A stretch of DNA of 64,000 nucleotides from Methanocella arvoryzae MRE50 (GTDB lineage Archaea > Halobacteriota > Methanocellia > Methanocellales > Methanocellaceae): NCBI RefSeq assembly GCF_000063445.1, contig NC_009464.1, forward strand, positions 1,240,001-1,304,000, given 5' to 3'. The notes beneath the pieces are model-generated. The model saw nothing but the letters and a program-made list of their open reading frames with translations, ran no database searches and was not told the DNA's origin. This document shows positions 25,861 through 34,365 of the stretch, piece after piece. The number at the start of each line of letters is the position of its first letter. Within the stretch, counting starts at the first letter, position 1. A program made the translations under genes and the position numbers.

Positions 25861-27271
25861 CAGTAGTTCCGATGTGGTTTTTGGTTTTTTCTTCTGTGGG
25901 TGGTGGTAGGGGCTGGATCGTAATCGTATGTAGGGTATATCGTAATTTCCTGTTTTCCTAGAAAATCAGATTATTCAATAGTGAGGTGAGGTTATCCCCG
26001 GTGTTTTTTGATAGCCAGGGCTATTGGGCGGTTGTTAAGCAATCACTACGAGTGTTCTTGAGAGTCTGTGTTCTCCGGTAAATGGTTTCTCTAAAAGTAG
26101 TTTTACCAGTTTCTTCAGCTCGTCATTTCTGAAGAAGGTCCTGTTAACAGTTCTTACTACCTGTGATAGATTCATGAGGTAATGGCATATGCAATAGATG
26201 AGGAGTCGGAATGCCTTATCGGTGCTGCATGTGAGGATCTTGTAACAATTCTTCTCTTTATAACTGATTTCCACGTTATTCCGTACGAAATACCAGTCCA
26301 TGAAATCAGGGACTGCTTCCGGGTGAACGTTCTTGCTGCTGATCACTCCCACGTACTCCCGTTCTTTCCGCTTCTTAACCTTCCGAGTTTTCCTTTTCGT
26401 GCCTGCCTCCACCTGCTTCTTTTTCTCGTTCTTTTTCTCTTTCTTTTTTGACAGGTACACCCAGGTTTGCAATGGGTCGACAGGCTTGTTTAAAATGTAC
26501 CGGTGTTTAAACACTCCCGTTGCTTTGGATTCCTCCCAGACAAGGTCACTCCATTTCTGCTTTTTTAAGGGTATCACGTAGTCCATGCCCATCTCTCTTA
26601 TGATTTTAAGTATCCTGGTACTGTAGAAACCCCTATCCAGTAGCACTGTATCGATCTTGACGAGGGTTCTGGCTTTCTCCAGGAGTAGTTTAACGATATC
26701 GGCGAGATCGTCGTTTTTACTGACCGGCAGACAAGCCAGAGTAAGCTTATGTTTCTCATCAACGACGGATACACTGGCGTACCTGAGGACATACGCGTTC
26801 TTGCTGATCCCCTTTTTGCAATGCACGTACTCATCATCCGTATCACCCCAGTACTCCACATCGTTCGTATCAACAGCTACCACACACCCCTGCTCCCCAA
26901 GGATTCCCGCCTGACGATGGAAAAACCCGTCCATCGCATCTACTACAGTACTCATGGAGTACTTGAAAAAATTGAAAAAACTATCCGGGGGAAGCCCATT
27001 ATGATTATTGTATATGGACTCAAGACTCTTTCTTCGCACAGCAGCATGAACCAGACACCTCGCATAATCAGAGCTGCGAGGAAAATCGAACCGCTCCGCA
27101 AACATTCTCGCGAAAAGATTTATATCAACATGCTTAACACTGCAAACGCGGGGACCGTTAGAGGCCTTCATACATTACCACAAACCACAAAGCCCCTAAC
27201 GCCCCCACATTTTAAATACTAAAACCTGCTCCACCACCACAACCCATCACACACCAACCTCGGAACTACTG
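25861..27271 (-). mobile_element. Insertion sequence, ISH3/IS4-like, 1411 bp, intact
   Basis: Ends are inverted: CAGTAGTTCCGA at 25861-25872 and its complement TCGGAACTACTG at 27260-27271, with weaker matching further in. The flanks carry a 5-base direct repeat TCTGT (25856-25860 and 27272-27276), the target duplication. One transposase gene fills 26035-27171. It landed in the loop of palindrome R2. Family is assigned from the transposase and size, not from a search. Confidence 0.88.
26035..27171 (-). CDS. DDE transposase (ISH3/IS4-like)
   Basis: 378 residues. VVAVDTNDVEYWGD gives the first Asp (about 101), VLLDRGFYSTRIL the second (about 179), and VRNNVEISYKEKN the Glu (about 301), the D-D-E triad of IS4-type enzymes. 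A very Lys-rich insert (about 242-272) lies between the second Asp and the Glu. Lower G+C and different codon use than its neighbours mark it as foreign. Complete, with no stop or frameshift, so potentially active. Confidence 0.88.
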   Translation of the reverse strand: MKASNGPRVCSVKHVDINLFARMFAERFDFPRSSDYARCLVHAAVRRKSLESIYNNHNGLPPDSFFNFFKYSMSTVVDAMDGFFHRQAGILGEQGCVVAVDTNDVEYWGDTDDEYVHCKKGISKNAYVLRYASVSVVDEKHKLTLACLPVSKNDDLADIVKLLLEKARTLVKIDTVLLDRGFYSTRILKIIREMGMDYVIPLKKQKWSDLVWEESKATGVFKHRYILNKPVDPLQTWVYLSKKKEKKNEKKKQVEAGTKRKTRKVKKRKEREYVGVISSKNVHPEAVPDFMDWYFVRNNVEISYKEKNCYKILTCSTDKAFRLLIYCICHYLMNLSQVVRTVNRTFFRNDELKKLVKLLLEKPFTGEHRLSRTLVVIA

Positions 27272-27545
27272 TCTGTGCAATCTGTACAATCTGTTAAATC
27301 TGTGTCCAAGCACAGCGCAGCGATCGTCTTGCTATCTCACCGAATTCGGACACTATGAATTATGAGACAGCCTGCTTAGCGCCTTTGCACCCTTGCGCCG
27401 ACGCGACCGAAGGGTCGAATTCCTGCATATTGCGAACTAAAACCGAGGCCTCCCGGAGCCGAGACTAAATAATTTATGACAAGCCGTACTTTTCAACGCA
27501 ATCTTTTATACAACATCTCCCAGATCATTATTGAAGGGATTTAAT

Positions 27546-28295
27546 ATGCAGCTCAAGATCGGCACCTGCGGCTGGGGCTTGAAAGGCAGGCACGAGGCCT
27601 ACTATTCCGAGTTTGGGGTGGTCGAGCTGCAGGATACTTTTAACAGGCTCCCGAAGCCGGAGACGGCCCTGCACTGGAAAGAGGAGGCGCCGCCGGGCTT
27701 CGAGTTCACTATGAAAGCCTGGCAGGCGATCACCCACCCTTCTGTCAGCCCGACCTGGAGGCAGGGAAAGCTGCCGGAAGGTAACCCGGAGCACATCGGC
27801 CTGCTGCAGCCTACTGAAGAAAACTTGAAGGCGTGGGCTGAGACCGCCGAGATATGCAAAATATTGGAGTGTAGAATTCTCGTAGTGCAGACGCCCCCGA
27901 AATTCGATTCCACGAGGGAGCACATCCAGAACGTCCGCTCGTTTTTCTCGAAGGTGAAGAGACCTTGCGCCGTGGCGTGGGAGCCCAGAGGACGGTGGGA
28001 TAACGAGACAATACGGGGAATGTGCGAGGACCTCAACCTGATCCACATCGTCGACCCCTTCAGGAATAAGCCGGCCAGAAAGACGGACACTGTATACTTC
28101 CGGCTCAACGGCATCGGCCCGGGGGATGCCAACTTCAGGTACAGGTACACGGATCAGGATTTACAAAAGCTGTTCGGCATGCTGGGCACATACGCTGATG
28201 CCCGGGAAGTCTACGTCATGTTCAATAACATGTCTATGGGCGAAGACGCCATCAGATTTAAGAAGATGGCTATGGCGATCAACGCTCAGGTTTGA
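27546..28295 (+). CDS. DUF72 family protein
   Basis: 249 residues, TIM-barrel-like DUF72 (YecE-type). Signature pieces: IGTCGWG at the start, LQDTFNRLPKPET, WKEEAPPGFEFTMKAWQAITH, AWEPRGRWDN, and VYFRLNGIGPG. Function unestablished. ATG 27546 is used, with GAAGGGA upstream; a TTG at 27531 is in frame. Its last 17 bases overlap the convergent ecfT gene. Confidence 0.85.
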   Translation: MQLKIGTCGWGLKGRHEAYYSEFGVVELQDTFNRLPKPETALHWKEEAPPGFEFTMKAWQAITHPSVSPTWRQGKLPEGNPEHIGLLQPTEENLKAWAETAEICKILECRILVVQTPPKFDSTREHIQNVRSFFSKVKRPCAVAWEPRGRWDNETIRGMCEDLNLIHIVDPFRNKPARKTDTVYFRLNGIGPGDANFRYRYTDQDLQKLFGMLGTYADAREVYVMFNNMSMGEDAIRFKKMAMAINAQV

Positions 28296-28881
28296 TGCTG
28301 TAGCATCGTGCTTCCATAGCCTGGGCGATCCGGTCAGCCCTTGCTGAAATGGCGTTGACCAGTGGTATGATGGTGTAGATCTCCCCTTTCAGGTACTGTA
28401 CCGGCCCGTCGAAGCTGACGCCCCGGGCTTCCTGGGCGAGCCTGATTATGTCGTGCTCTTCTTTGATGATCGGGAGGAAAGCGATGGCCAGCACCATCAT
28501 GGTCGCTATGTCCCTGCCTAGGTTAGTCCCGGTCACTTTACCGACAGGCCATAGCAACGCCTGTACTGCCCGGACGAACTCGGCCTCCGTCGTGGTGATG
28601 GTGACGATAGACCCGGCCAAGTAGAGCAGCAGCATACGCATGAAGGATAGCAGGGCAATGTCCGGCCCGGAGATGAGCCACTGGAATAGCGCTATGATGA
28701 GGATGAAAGGCATAGCGGGCACGAGCATTTTTAAAAGTCTGCTAATGTCAGCGCCGAGGAGGAGCGCGCATGCGAGAAGTACTGCTACGCATGCCAGGAG
28801 CATCCGAAGGTCCCCTATGATGACAATGCCTATGCTGAAGACCGACAGGCCGATCAGCTTAATTATGGCCGGCACTTTCAC
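28279..28881 (-). CDS. ecfT: ECF transporter T component (energy-coupling membrane protein)
   Basis: 200 residues, about five hydrophobic segments. The two coupling motifs that contact the ATPases are visible as QEARGVSF and AMEARCYSI. Last gene of bioY-ecfA-ecfA-ecfT; start overlaps the upstream ATPase gene by 23 bases. With BioY it forms the biotin uptake complex (BioN role), although it could also serve other S components. Confidence 0.88.
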   Translation of the reverse strand: MKVPAIIKLIGLSVFSIGIVIIGDLRMLLACVAVLLACALLLGADISRLLKMLVPAMPFILIIALFQWLISGPDIALLSFMRMLLLYLAGSIVTITTTEAEFVRAVQALLWPVGKVTGTNLGRDIATMMVLAIAFLPIIKEEHDIIRLAQEARGVSFDGPVQYLKGEIYTIIPLVNAISARADRIAQAMEARCYSIKPER

Positions 28882-29665
28882 GCCTGATCACCTCGGCCAC
28901 CCGGTCTGCCAGATCCTCGGGGGAGAATGTCTCCGGCACGTCGAAACCGCACTCCTTCAGCTTTCTGGCGAGCGCCAGCGTATCAGACCTGATACCCGCC
29001 CTGGCCAGGTCGACTTTCACGGGCGCACCGTCTGATACGACTTGTCCTCCGTCCAGGATTATCAGACGGCTACATATGTCCGCGAAGAAAGAGGGATCGT
29101 GAGAGGCGATGACGATGGTCACCCCACTCCTGTTCAGGCTTCTGAGGAGCTCCGCAATTCGCCGTTTCCATGGATAGTCCAGGCCCGCGGTGGGCTCGTC
29201 CAGGAATAGATATGCAGGCCGGGCGGAGAGTACTGAAGCGATTCCAGCCAGGCGTTTCTGTCCGTAGCTCAGCGAAGCGTGGGGCTGTGTCAGCAGGCTG
29301 TCGGGCATGCCAATGGCCTCCTTCGCATAAGCCACCCGGCGGCTCACGTCTTCGTCTTTCAGGCCGGCATTTTTTGGCGCGAACGCCAGGTCGTCGTAGA
29401 TCGTCTTTCCGAAGAGCGCCCTTTCCGGGAACTGGATGGCCAGGCCTACCTTGCTTCTGGCTTTTGCTGCAGGCTGGCCATCGATCGTCACGGTGCCCAT
29501 GGAAGGCTTCTGGAGGCCGGCAAGACACTTGAGCAGGGTGCTTTTACCCGAGCCATTCCTGCCGCAGACTGCCACAAGTTCGCCGGGCCCGATCTCCAGC
29601 TCAACGGCATCAAGGGCGGTAACGTCGTAATAAAAGTGGCTCACGCCTTCGGCTTTAACTGGCAT
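28859..29665 (-). CDS. ecfA: ECF transporter ATP-binding protein (second)
   Basis: 268 residues. Walker A CGRNGSGKSTLLKCL, Q-loop AIQFPERALFGKT, signature LSYGQKRLAG (Tyr in place of Gly), Walker B YLFLDEPTAGLD, and H-loop ASHDPSFF. The FPE after the Q is typical of EcfA2. It pairs with the next ATPase, whose signature is canonical, giving the usual EcfA heterodimer. Overlaps both neighbours by about 24 bases. Confidence 0.88.
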   Translation of the reverse strand: MPVKAEGVSHFYYDVTALDAVELEIGPGELVAVCGRNGSGKSTLLKCLAGLQKPSMGTVTIDGQPAAKARSKVGLAIQFPERALFGKTIYDDLAFAPKNAGLKDEDVSRRVAYAKEAIGMPDSLLTQPHASLSYGQKRLAGIASVLSARPAYLFLDEPTAGLDYPWKRRIAELLRSLNRSGVTIVIASHDPSFFADICSRLIILDGGQVVSDGAPVKVDLARAGIRSDTLALARKLKECGFDVPETFSPEDLADRVAEVIRRESAGHN

Positions 29666-30426
29666 AGCACCTCCACGGTACCATCTACGGTCAGTTGCGG
29701 CCGATCTACTTTGATACCCCTTTCGCCCAGCCGGTTCCAGAACCTCGCCAGCCCGGGCAATTCGATGTCGGCGTCGGTCGGTGCGATTGCATTATATGAG
29801 GCAATCCTCCCGTCCTTTAGCACGAGTATACGATCAGCCGCTCCCATGATATCCGGATCATGGGTAATGAGCAGGACGCCTTTTCCGGCAGACTTCGCAG
29901 CCGCGACAGCCTGCATGATCAACCCTGTCCCATCCTGGTCCAGCATGGCGGTAGGCTCGTCGAGAACAATGTACGCAGGCCTCATGGCCAGGACGCCGGC
30001 AATGGCCACGAGCTGTTTCTGGCCTCCGGAGAGCGTCTGGATATCCCGGTCAGCAAGATGCTCTATGCCCAGGGTTTTTAGAGCGTCGGCAACACGTGCC
30101 TCGACGTCCGGCGCCCCGATGTTCAGGGGACCGAAGGCCACGTCGTCCGAGACTCTGCGGGATACCACCTGATCATCGGGGTCCTGAAATACGAGCCCGA
30201 CTTGCAGCCGGGCATTAAGAGGATCATCCTTAGTGCTGACACCGTCGACGACGCATTCGCCGCTCCCGGGAATAAGCAGGCCGTCCAGGATTCTGGCGAG
30301 CGTCGATTTGCCCGAAGCGTTAGGGCCCATGAGAGCGACTATCTCGCCCGGGCGGATCTCCAGGGAGACGTCTTTCAGCACTTCTGTTCCAGCGTACGAG
30401 AGGCTTACATGCCGGAGCTCGATCAT
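29641..30426 (-). CDS. ecfA: ECF transporter ATP-binding protein (first)
   Basis: 261 residues. Walker A MGPNASGKSTLARIL, Q-loop VFQDPDDQVVSRRVSDDV (DPDDQ is EcfA1-like), signature TLSGGQKQLVAIAGVLAM, Walker B YIVLDEPTAMLD, H-loop ITHD. Eight bases after bioY. Its C-terminal tail (about 215-261) is a short extra domain common in EcfA. Confidence 0.9.
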   Translation of the reverse strand: MIELRHVSLSYAGTEVLKDVSLEIRPGEIVALMGPNASGKSTLARILDGLLIPGSGECVVDGVSTKDDPLNARLQVGLVFQDPDDQVVSRRVSDDVAFGPLNIGAPDVEARVADALKTLGIEHLADRDIQTLSGGQKQLVAIAGVLAMRPAYIVLDEPTAMLDQDGTGLIMQAVAAAKSAGKGVLLITHDPDIMGAADRILVLKDGRIASYNAIAPTDADIELPGLARFWNRLGERGIKVDRPQLTVDGTVEVLCQLKPKA

Positions 30427-30434
30427 GACGATAC

Positions 30435-30962
30435 CTAAACCTTGATCCTTTTTGCAATGTACGCGCCGATCAGCACTTTCAGGATGTCGGTCGGCACGAA
30501 CACGAGGGCTCCGACCAATATTGCCTTATCGATCGGCAGGCCGGTTACGATTGATAGCTGTATGACACCACAAACGTCGATGATGAGTATACCGATTGTC
30601 AGGGCCAGACAGTACCACCAGTAGCCCGGCTTTTCCTTCATCCTGACGATCAGGCCGATGGCGATGGCGGCGAGGATGAACCCGATCAGGTAGCCTCCGC
30701 TCTGCCCGAAGAGCACGCCCAGGCCGGACTGGCCTCTGGAAAAGACGGGAAGCCCTATCAGCCCCAGCAAAACGTAGACGATCATTGACAGGGCGCCGAA
30801 GTACGGGCCCAGAACGGCCCCGGACAGAATGGTGAACAGCGTCTGCAAGGTCACAGACACATAAGGAAGGGGTATGGCGATCCAGCTGCCGATGCCGGTA
30901 AGAGCGGCGAATAGGGCCGCGTAAACCATCTTTTTAACAGAGTAACCCTGCTTCTCGGGCAT
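30435..30962 (-). CDS. bioY: Biotin transporter BioY (S component)
   Basis: 175 residues, six hydrophobic segments. MVYAALFAALTGIGSWI, PYVSVTLQTLFTILSGAVLG and GLPVFSRGQSGLGVLFGQSGGYL are the BioY signatures (substrate-binding FSxGxxGxGxLxGxTGGYL). First gene of the ECF operon. The ATG (30962-30960) is only four bases from a perfect BirA-type operator, and GAGGT within that operator can act as ribosome site. Confidence 0.93.
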   Translation of the reverse strand: MPEKQGYSVKKMVYAALFAALTGIGSWIAIPLPYVSVTLQTLFTILSGAVLGPYFGALSMIVYVLLGLIGLPVFSRGQSGLGVLFGQSGGYLIGFILAAIAIGLIVRMKEKPGYWWYCLALTIGILIIDVCGVIQLSIVTGLPIDKAILVGALVFVPTDILKVLIGAYIAKRIKV

Positions 30963-30966
30963 ATAA

Positions 30967-30998
30967 TTGTAAACCTCAAAAAAATTAGTGGTTTACAA
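30967..30998 (-). promoter_or_regulatory. BirA-type biotin operator in front of bioY
   Basis: TTGTAAACC (30967-30975), 14-base spacer, GGTTTACAA (30990-30998): nine-base arms that are exact complements and equal the known BirA/BPL operator consensus TTGTAAACC-N14/15-GGTTTACAA. It spans the expected transcription start, with AT-rich TTTAAGTATTTG upstream (minus strand) as TATA region. A BirA with DNA-binding domain is encoded at 32396-33355. Confidence 0.92.
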
Positions 30999-31022
30999 AT
31001 ACTTAAAGATTACCTGTCGGGA

Positions 31023-32342
31023 TCATCTTCTTCCTGCGATCAGATATGCCCCCAGGATAGCCGCCATCAGGAGCGTTATGCCAGGAGACGGTGCAGGCAC
31101 AGGCGTAGGCACTGGCGTCGGTGTCGGGGTGGGCGTCGCCGGTACCGGGGTAGGCGTTGCCGGGTACCACCAGGGGGCCATGGAAGGGAACCAGGGCACC
31201 GGCGAGTACCGGTCTGTCTTCGTACCGTCGCCCAGCTGACCGAACTGGTTCATGCCCCAGACCCAGACGTTGCCATACGTGTCTATAGCCATGCATCCCG
31301 TAGGTGCTGCATAGATCTTCTTGATGTCGTACAGCCCCTTCACCTGCACAGGCTCGGGGTGCCTCTCATTGTCCGCACTTCCGGTCCCCAGCACGCCATT
31401 GCCGTTGTAGCCCCAGGCCCACACAGTACCGTCGTACTTTAGTGCCAGAGAGTAGCGATCGCTGGCCGCTATGGTTTTGACGTTCCGGAGGTTCCCGCAT
31501 TTGACAGGGACGAGGCTGTTGTTAGGGATGCCGTCGCCAAGCTGGCCGTAGTCGTTGCCTCCCCAGGCCCAGACGGTGCCGTCTTCCAGCAGTGCGAGAG
31601 AGTGGTATTCGCCCGCGGCGACATCGGTAACCTCGTTGATCCTGACTTTCACAGGCGTGTTGCTGCTGTTGTAAGTGCCGTCGCCAAGCTGGCCGAAAAG
31701 ATTGTCTCCCCAGGCGTAAGCCTCCATGCCATAAGTGGCAATGGAATGCCTGCCGCCGGCTGCTATCGATCGGATGCCCTGGACGCCCATGACTCTGGCA
31801 GGCTCACCTGTCAGCGCCTTGCTGCCGTTGCCCAGCTGGCCGAAGCTGTTATCGCCCCAGCTCCACACGGTGCCGTCGACTTTCAGCGCCAGCACGTGCC
31901 CCTCGCCAGCGTCGATGCGGGCAACGTTGCTCATGTTAGGGATCTGAGTGAATACGGCATTGTCTGCCCGGTTCCGCTGCCCCAGCTGGCCGGCGTCGTT
32001 ATTACCGGACGTCCACACCGTGCCATCGTTTCTGAGGATGACCGTGTAACCATAGCCGCCGTCTATCGAAGAGATGCCGATCAGGTTACCGCCGAGGAGG
32101 TCCGTATAGTCCTTGATGAGCACCGGGACTAATCGATTGATGTACGTGCCGTCGCCAAGCTGGCCGTTATTATTGTTTCCCCAGGCCCAGAGAGAGCCGT
32201 CGTTCTTGATCATGAAACCGCAGCCATCCCCAAGATACGCGGCGGCTGGAGGCGTATCGGTGACGGCGGCCATGGCCGGGGATAGCAGGAGCGTTCCTAA
32301 AACCAGTACCAGAGCAAGTTTCTTCCACCACAAGGCAACCAC
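31023..32342 (-). CDS. RCC1-repeat surface protein with C-terminal anchor
   Basis: About 439 residues. Signal peptide from GTG 32342 (WWKKLALVLVLGTLLLSPAMA), then about seven RCC1 repeats with the motif W-x-W-G-x-N-x-x-GQLGDGT and (S/Y)-S-L-A-L-x-x-DGTVW, which should fold as one seven-bladed propeller. A Pro/Thr linker (TPVPATPTPTPT) and a C-terminal membrane helix ending AGRR follow, resembling archaeal PGF-CTERM-like anchors. The longer reading frame upstream of 32342 runs over birA and is unlikely. Ligand unknown. Confidence 0.8.
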   Translation of the reverse strand: MVALWWKKLALVLVLGTLLLSPAMAAVTDTPPAAAYLGDGCGFMIKNDGSLWAWGNNNNGQLGDGTYINRLVPVLIKDYTDLLGGNLIGISSIDGGYGYTVILRNDGTVWTSGNNDAGQLGQRNRADNAVFTQIPNMSNVARIDAGEGHVLALKVDGTVWSWGDNSFGQLGNGSKALTGEPARVMGVQGIRSIAAGGRHSIATYGMEAYAWGDNLFGQLGDGTYNSSNTPVKVRINEVTDVAAGEYHSLALLEDGTVWAWGGNDYGQLGDGIPNNSLVPVKCGNLRNVKTIAASDRYSLALKYDGTVWAWGYNGNGVLGTGSADNERHPEPVQVKGLYDIKKIYAAPTGCMAIDTYGNVWVWGMNQFGQLGDGTKTDRYSPVPWFPSMAPWWYPATPTPVPATPTPTPTPVPTPVPAPSPGITLLMAAILGAYLIAGRR

Positions 32343-32395
32343 TGGCTTATGGTCGGCTGAGAGGATAATAAAGGTTGCGCAGACGCATGAAGAGA

Positions 32396-33355
32396 TTAGT
32401 TTTTCAAACTCCGGAGGTGAATGCAATCTCCGGAGACGATCTTGCGGACGCTCCCGTCGGCCAGCTTCACGAGGAGGGATCCCGCGTCGTCCACGTCCTG
32501 TGCGATGCCGCGGATGGCCTCGCCCTGGTAGGTGACTTCCACCGGCCTGCCGAGGGTGTCGGAGTACCTGCGCCAGTTCCACAGGATCGGGGTGAAGCCC
32601 TGTTCCCGGAGGGTGGCGTAGTCCTCGTCAAGCTCCTCCAGGATGCTCTGGGCCAGCTTCAGCCTGTCGACCTTGTGGCCCAGCTCTGCCCGGGCTGTGG
32701 TCGCAATGTCCAGTGGCACTTCGTTGTTGACATTGATGCCGGCGCTCAGGATGATAAAGTTCACCATGTCGGTCTCTGCGCTCATCTCGGTCAGGATACC
32801 GCAGATCTTCTTGCCGTTGACCAGAACGTCATTCGGCCACTTGATCACGGCTTCGAGGCCGAGCTCCCGCAGCGCCTTCGTCACTGACACGGCGGCCATC
32901 AGCGTGATGCTGGCCGCGTGCATGGGGTCGATCTTCGGCTTGAGCACCACGGTCATCCAGATGCCGCCCTGCCTCGCGCTCCACTTTCTCCCCAGCCGGC
33001 CTTTGCCCCGGGTCTGTGTCTCCGCGATGACGACCGTACCTTCCTCTATCCCCCGCTCCGCCAGCTGCCTCGCCACGAGGTGTGTGGAGCCGGTCACGTT
33101 GAAGTGGACGATCTTGCTCCCGATCAGCCTGGTCTGCAGGCCGTACCTGACTTCGAACGGGTAGAGCTTATCGGGTATACCGGTCAGCTTATAACCCTTG
33201 TTCTGGTGGGACTCGATCTCGTACCCGTCCCGCACGAGCGCCTGGACCTGCTTCCAGATCGCAGCCCGGGAAACGCCGAGCGCTTCGGCCATCTGCTCCC
33301 CGGAAACGTAGTCCCCTTTCTCTCTCAGAAGTCGCAGGATCTCGTCCTTGGCCAT
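32396..33355 (-). CDS. birA: Biotin--protein ligase and biotin operon repressor
   Basis: 319 residues, bifunctional BirA. N-terminal winged helix (about 1-60: LLREKGDYVSGEQMAEALGV then SRAAIWKQVQALV) binds DNA. The catalytic domain has TQTRGKGRLGRKWSA (biotinyl-AMP loop, GRGRRG type), GGIWMTVVLKP, and IKWPNDVLVNGKKICGIL. A C-terminal SH3-like domain follows. It attaches biotin to carboxylase subunits and, when charged, should bind the TTGTAAACC operator before bioY. Starts ATG 33355. Confidence 0.93.
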   Translation of the reverse strand: MAKDEILRLLREKGDYVSGEQMAEALGVSRAAIWKQVQALVRDGYEIESHQNKGYKLTGIPDKLYPFEVRYGLQTRLIGSKIVHFNVTGSTHLVARQLAERGIEEGTVVIAETQTRGKGRLGRKWSARQGGIWMTVVLKPKIDPMHAASITLMAAVSVTKALRELGLEAVIKWPNDVLVNGKKICGILTEMSAETDMVNFIILSAGINVNNEVPLDIATTARAELGHKVDRLKLAQSILEELDEDYATLREQGFTPILWNWRRYSDTLGRPVEVTYQGEAIRGIAQDVDDAGSLLVKLADGSVRKIVSGDCIHLRSLKN

Positions 33356-33541
33356 ACAGATATAGAAGAGCCTTCTCCGGTGATATATTTAGCGGACTGC
33401 AGAAAAGGCATGGCCGTCTGCACCCCGGTGGAAAATTAGCATAAAGGTGCTATCGAATAGCGGCGTCCCGATCACGCCCGTTGCCGGCCGGATGAGCTGC
33501 CTGCTATTCGATGGCTGTCTCTCAGTCAGTCCAGCTCTGCC

Positions 33542-34210
33542 TTACCTGACGCGGGTGGGCGTAGTCACGGGGCAGCCGCAGTCACCGCAGTCGATGTCGA
33601 AGCAGTTGAGCCTGGCGTTGACCTGCGGAAGTGCGATGGTCGCCTGCGGAGCCAGGTTGATGACCGGGAACTCCGGCTTGATGACCGGGGACACAAGGTC
33701 TACCCGCTGGGGCACGGTGTTCACGACAGGGCAGCCAAGGTTAACGATGGGTCCCTGGAAGGTGGTCAGCCTCTCCTCGCAGGTGCACTCCGGGCATACG
33801 CCGCAGTCGCCATCACAGGCCAGAGTGTTGAGCGGGCACGCGTCGATGCTGTTGATCAGGCTGATAGCCTCCAGGTCCGTCTGGGCGCCGAGAGCGTCAG
33901 CGGTGATGCCGTCAAGGACAGGGAATCCGAACGCGTCTGCACTGGAGGCGGCAAAGGCTTCCTTCTGGAGCGCTTCAGCTACCGCGGTGCCGTCAACCTG
34001 GGTTACGGGAACTGTGGTTGATACAACGCTGTCCAGGGCTGTTCCGCAGGTGCATGCGTCGCAGCACGGGCTGTCCCCGGTGCAGACACACTTATCGCCA
34101 CAGGTGCAGCTCGAGCAGCAATTAGGATTTGAGCATGCCATGGCAGTACCTGCTGTGAAGATCAACAGGACACTGGCAATGGCCAGCGCTATTAATAATT
34201 TTACCCTCAT
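33542..34210 (-). CDS. Secreted Cys-cluster (metallothionein-like) protein
   Basis: 222 residues from ATG 34210. Signal peptide VKLLIALAIASVLLIFTAG then TAMA, then a block of about 30 residues with eleven Cys (CSNPNCCSSCTCGDKCVC followed by CCDACTC), a second block of six (ACPLNTLACDGDC, VCPECTC) and a third of four near the C-terminus (CFDIDCGDCGC). Between blocks lie Cys-free, Val/Pro-rich segments. Such CxC/CC packing is typical of metal-thiolate clusters, but export is unusual. I know no named family. Strand-specific TATA and GAGGGT site lie upstream. The start 34246 in frame is less likely. Confidence 0.72.
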   Translation of the reverse strand: MRVKLLIALAIASVLLIFTAGTAMACSNPNCCSSCTCGDKCVCTGDSPCCDACTCGTALDSVVSTTVPVTQVDGTAVAEALQKEAFAASSADAFGFPVLDGITADALGAQTDLEAISLINSIDACPLNTLACDGDCGVCPECTCEERLTTFQGPIVNLGCPVVNTVPQRVDLVSPVIKPEFPVINLAPQATIALPQVNARLNCFDIDCGDCGCPVTTPTRVR

Positions 34211-34365
34211 CTTCAATACCCTCCATATTTGAAAAAAGGTTTGCATGCCAGAATAAATAGCTTATACGGGAAAAGGGCACATTTTTACAGAGTGGGCACT
34301 TCTTATAGCATTAATACTGGTAAAACTAAGAAAAGAAGAAGATTTTATGGCCGTACTGCCAGCGT

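Larger units (their letters stand above)
25740..27328. repeat. GAACGCTGCGCTGTGC-type palindrome copy R2, split by an IS
   Basis: Left arm starts GACGATCGCTGCGCTGTGC (25740-25758) and continues with CACAGATT words; right arm 27272-27328 has AATCTGTGTCC and ends GCACAGCGCAGCGATCGTC (27310-27328). Removing the IS (25861-27271) and one TCTGT restores a palindrome like R1. The variant ATCGC replaces ACGC of the other copies in both arms, a compensated change. Confidence 0.8.
25551..27451. repeat. Outer pair of about 100-base inverted repeats
   Basis: Left arm 25551-25666 and right arm 27356-27451 are reverse complements over most of their length. Shared blocks include GAATTCGACCCTTCGGTCGC then GTCGGCGCAAGGG (25572-25614 and about 27389-27422) and GCAGGCTGTCTCATAATTC (25647-25665 and 27357-27375). 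They enclose the split R2 palindrome and the IS. Between arm and R2 there is also a small hairpin GGACGCCTGC-TTT-GCAGGCGTCC at 25698-25720. Confidence 0.85.

Noticed and set aside
32343-32582. N-terminal extension of the RCC1 protein up to 32582
   Set aside because: It is Arg/Pro-rich, overlaps birA in another frame, and would bury the signal peptide that starts at GTG 32342.
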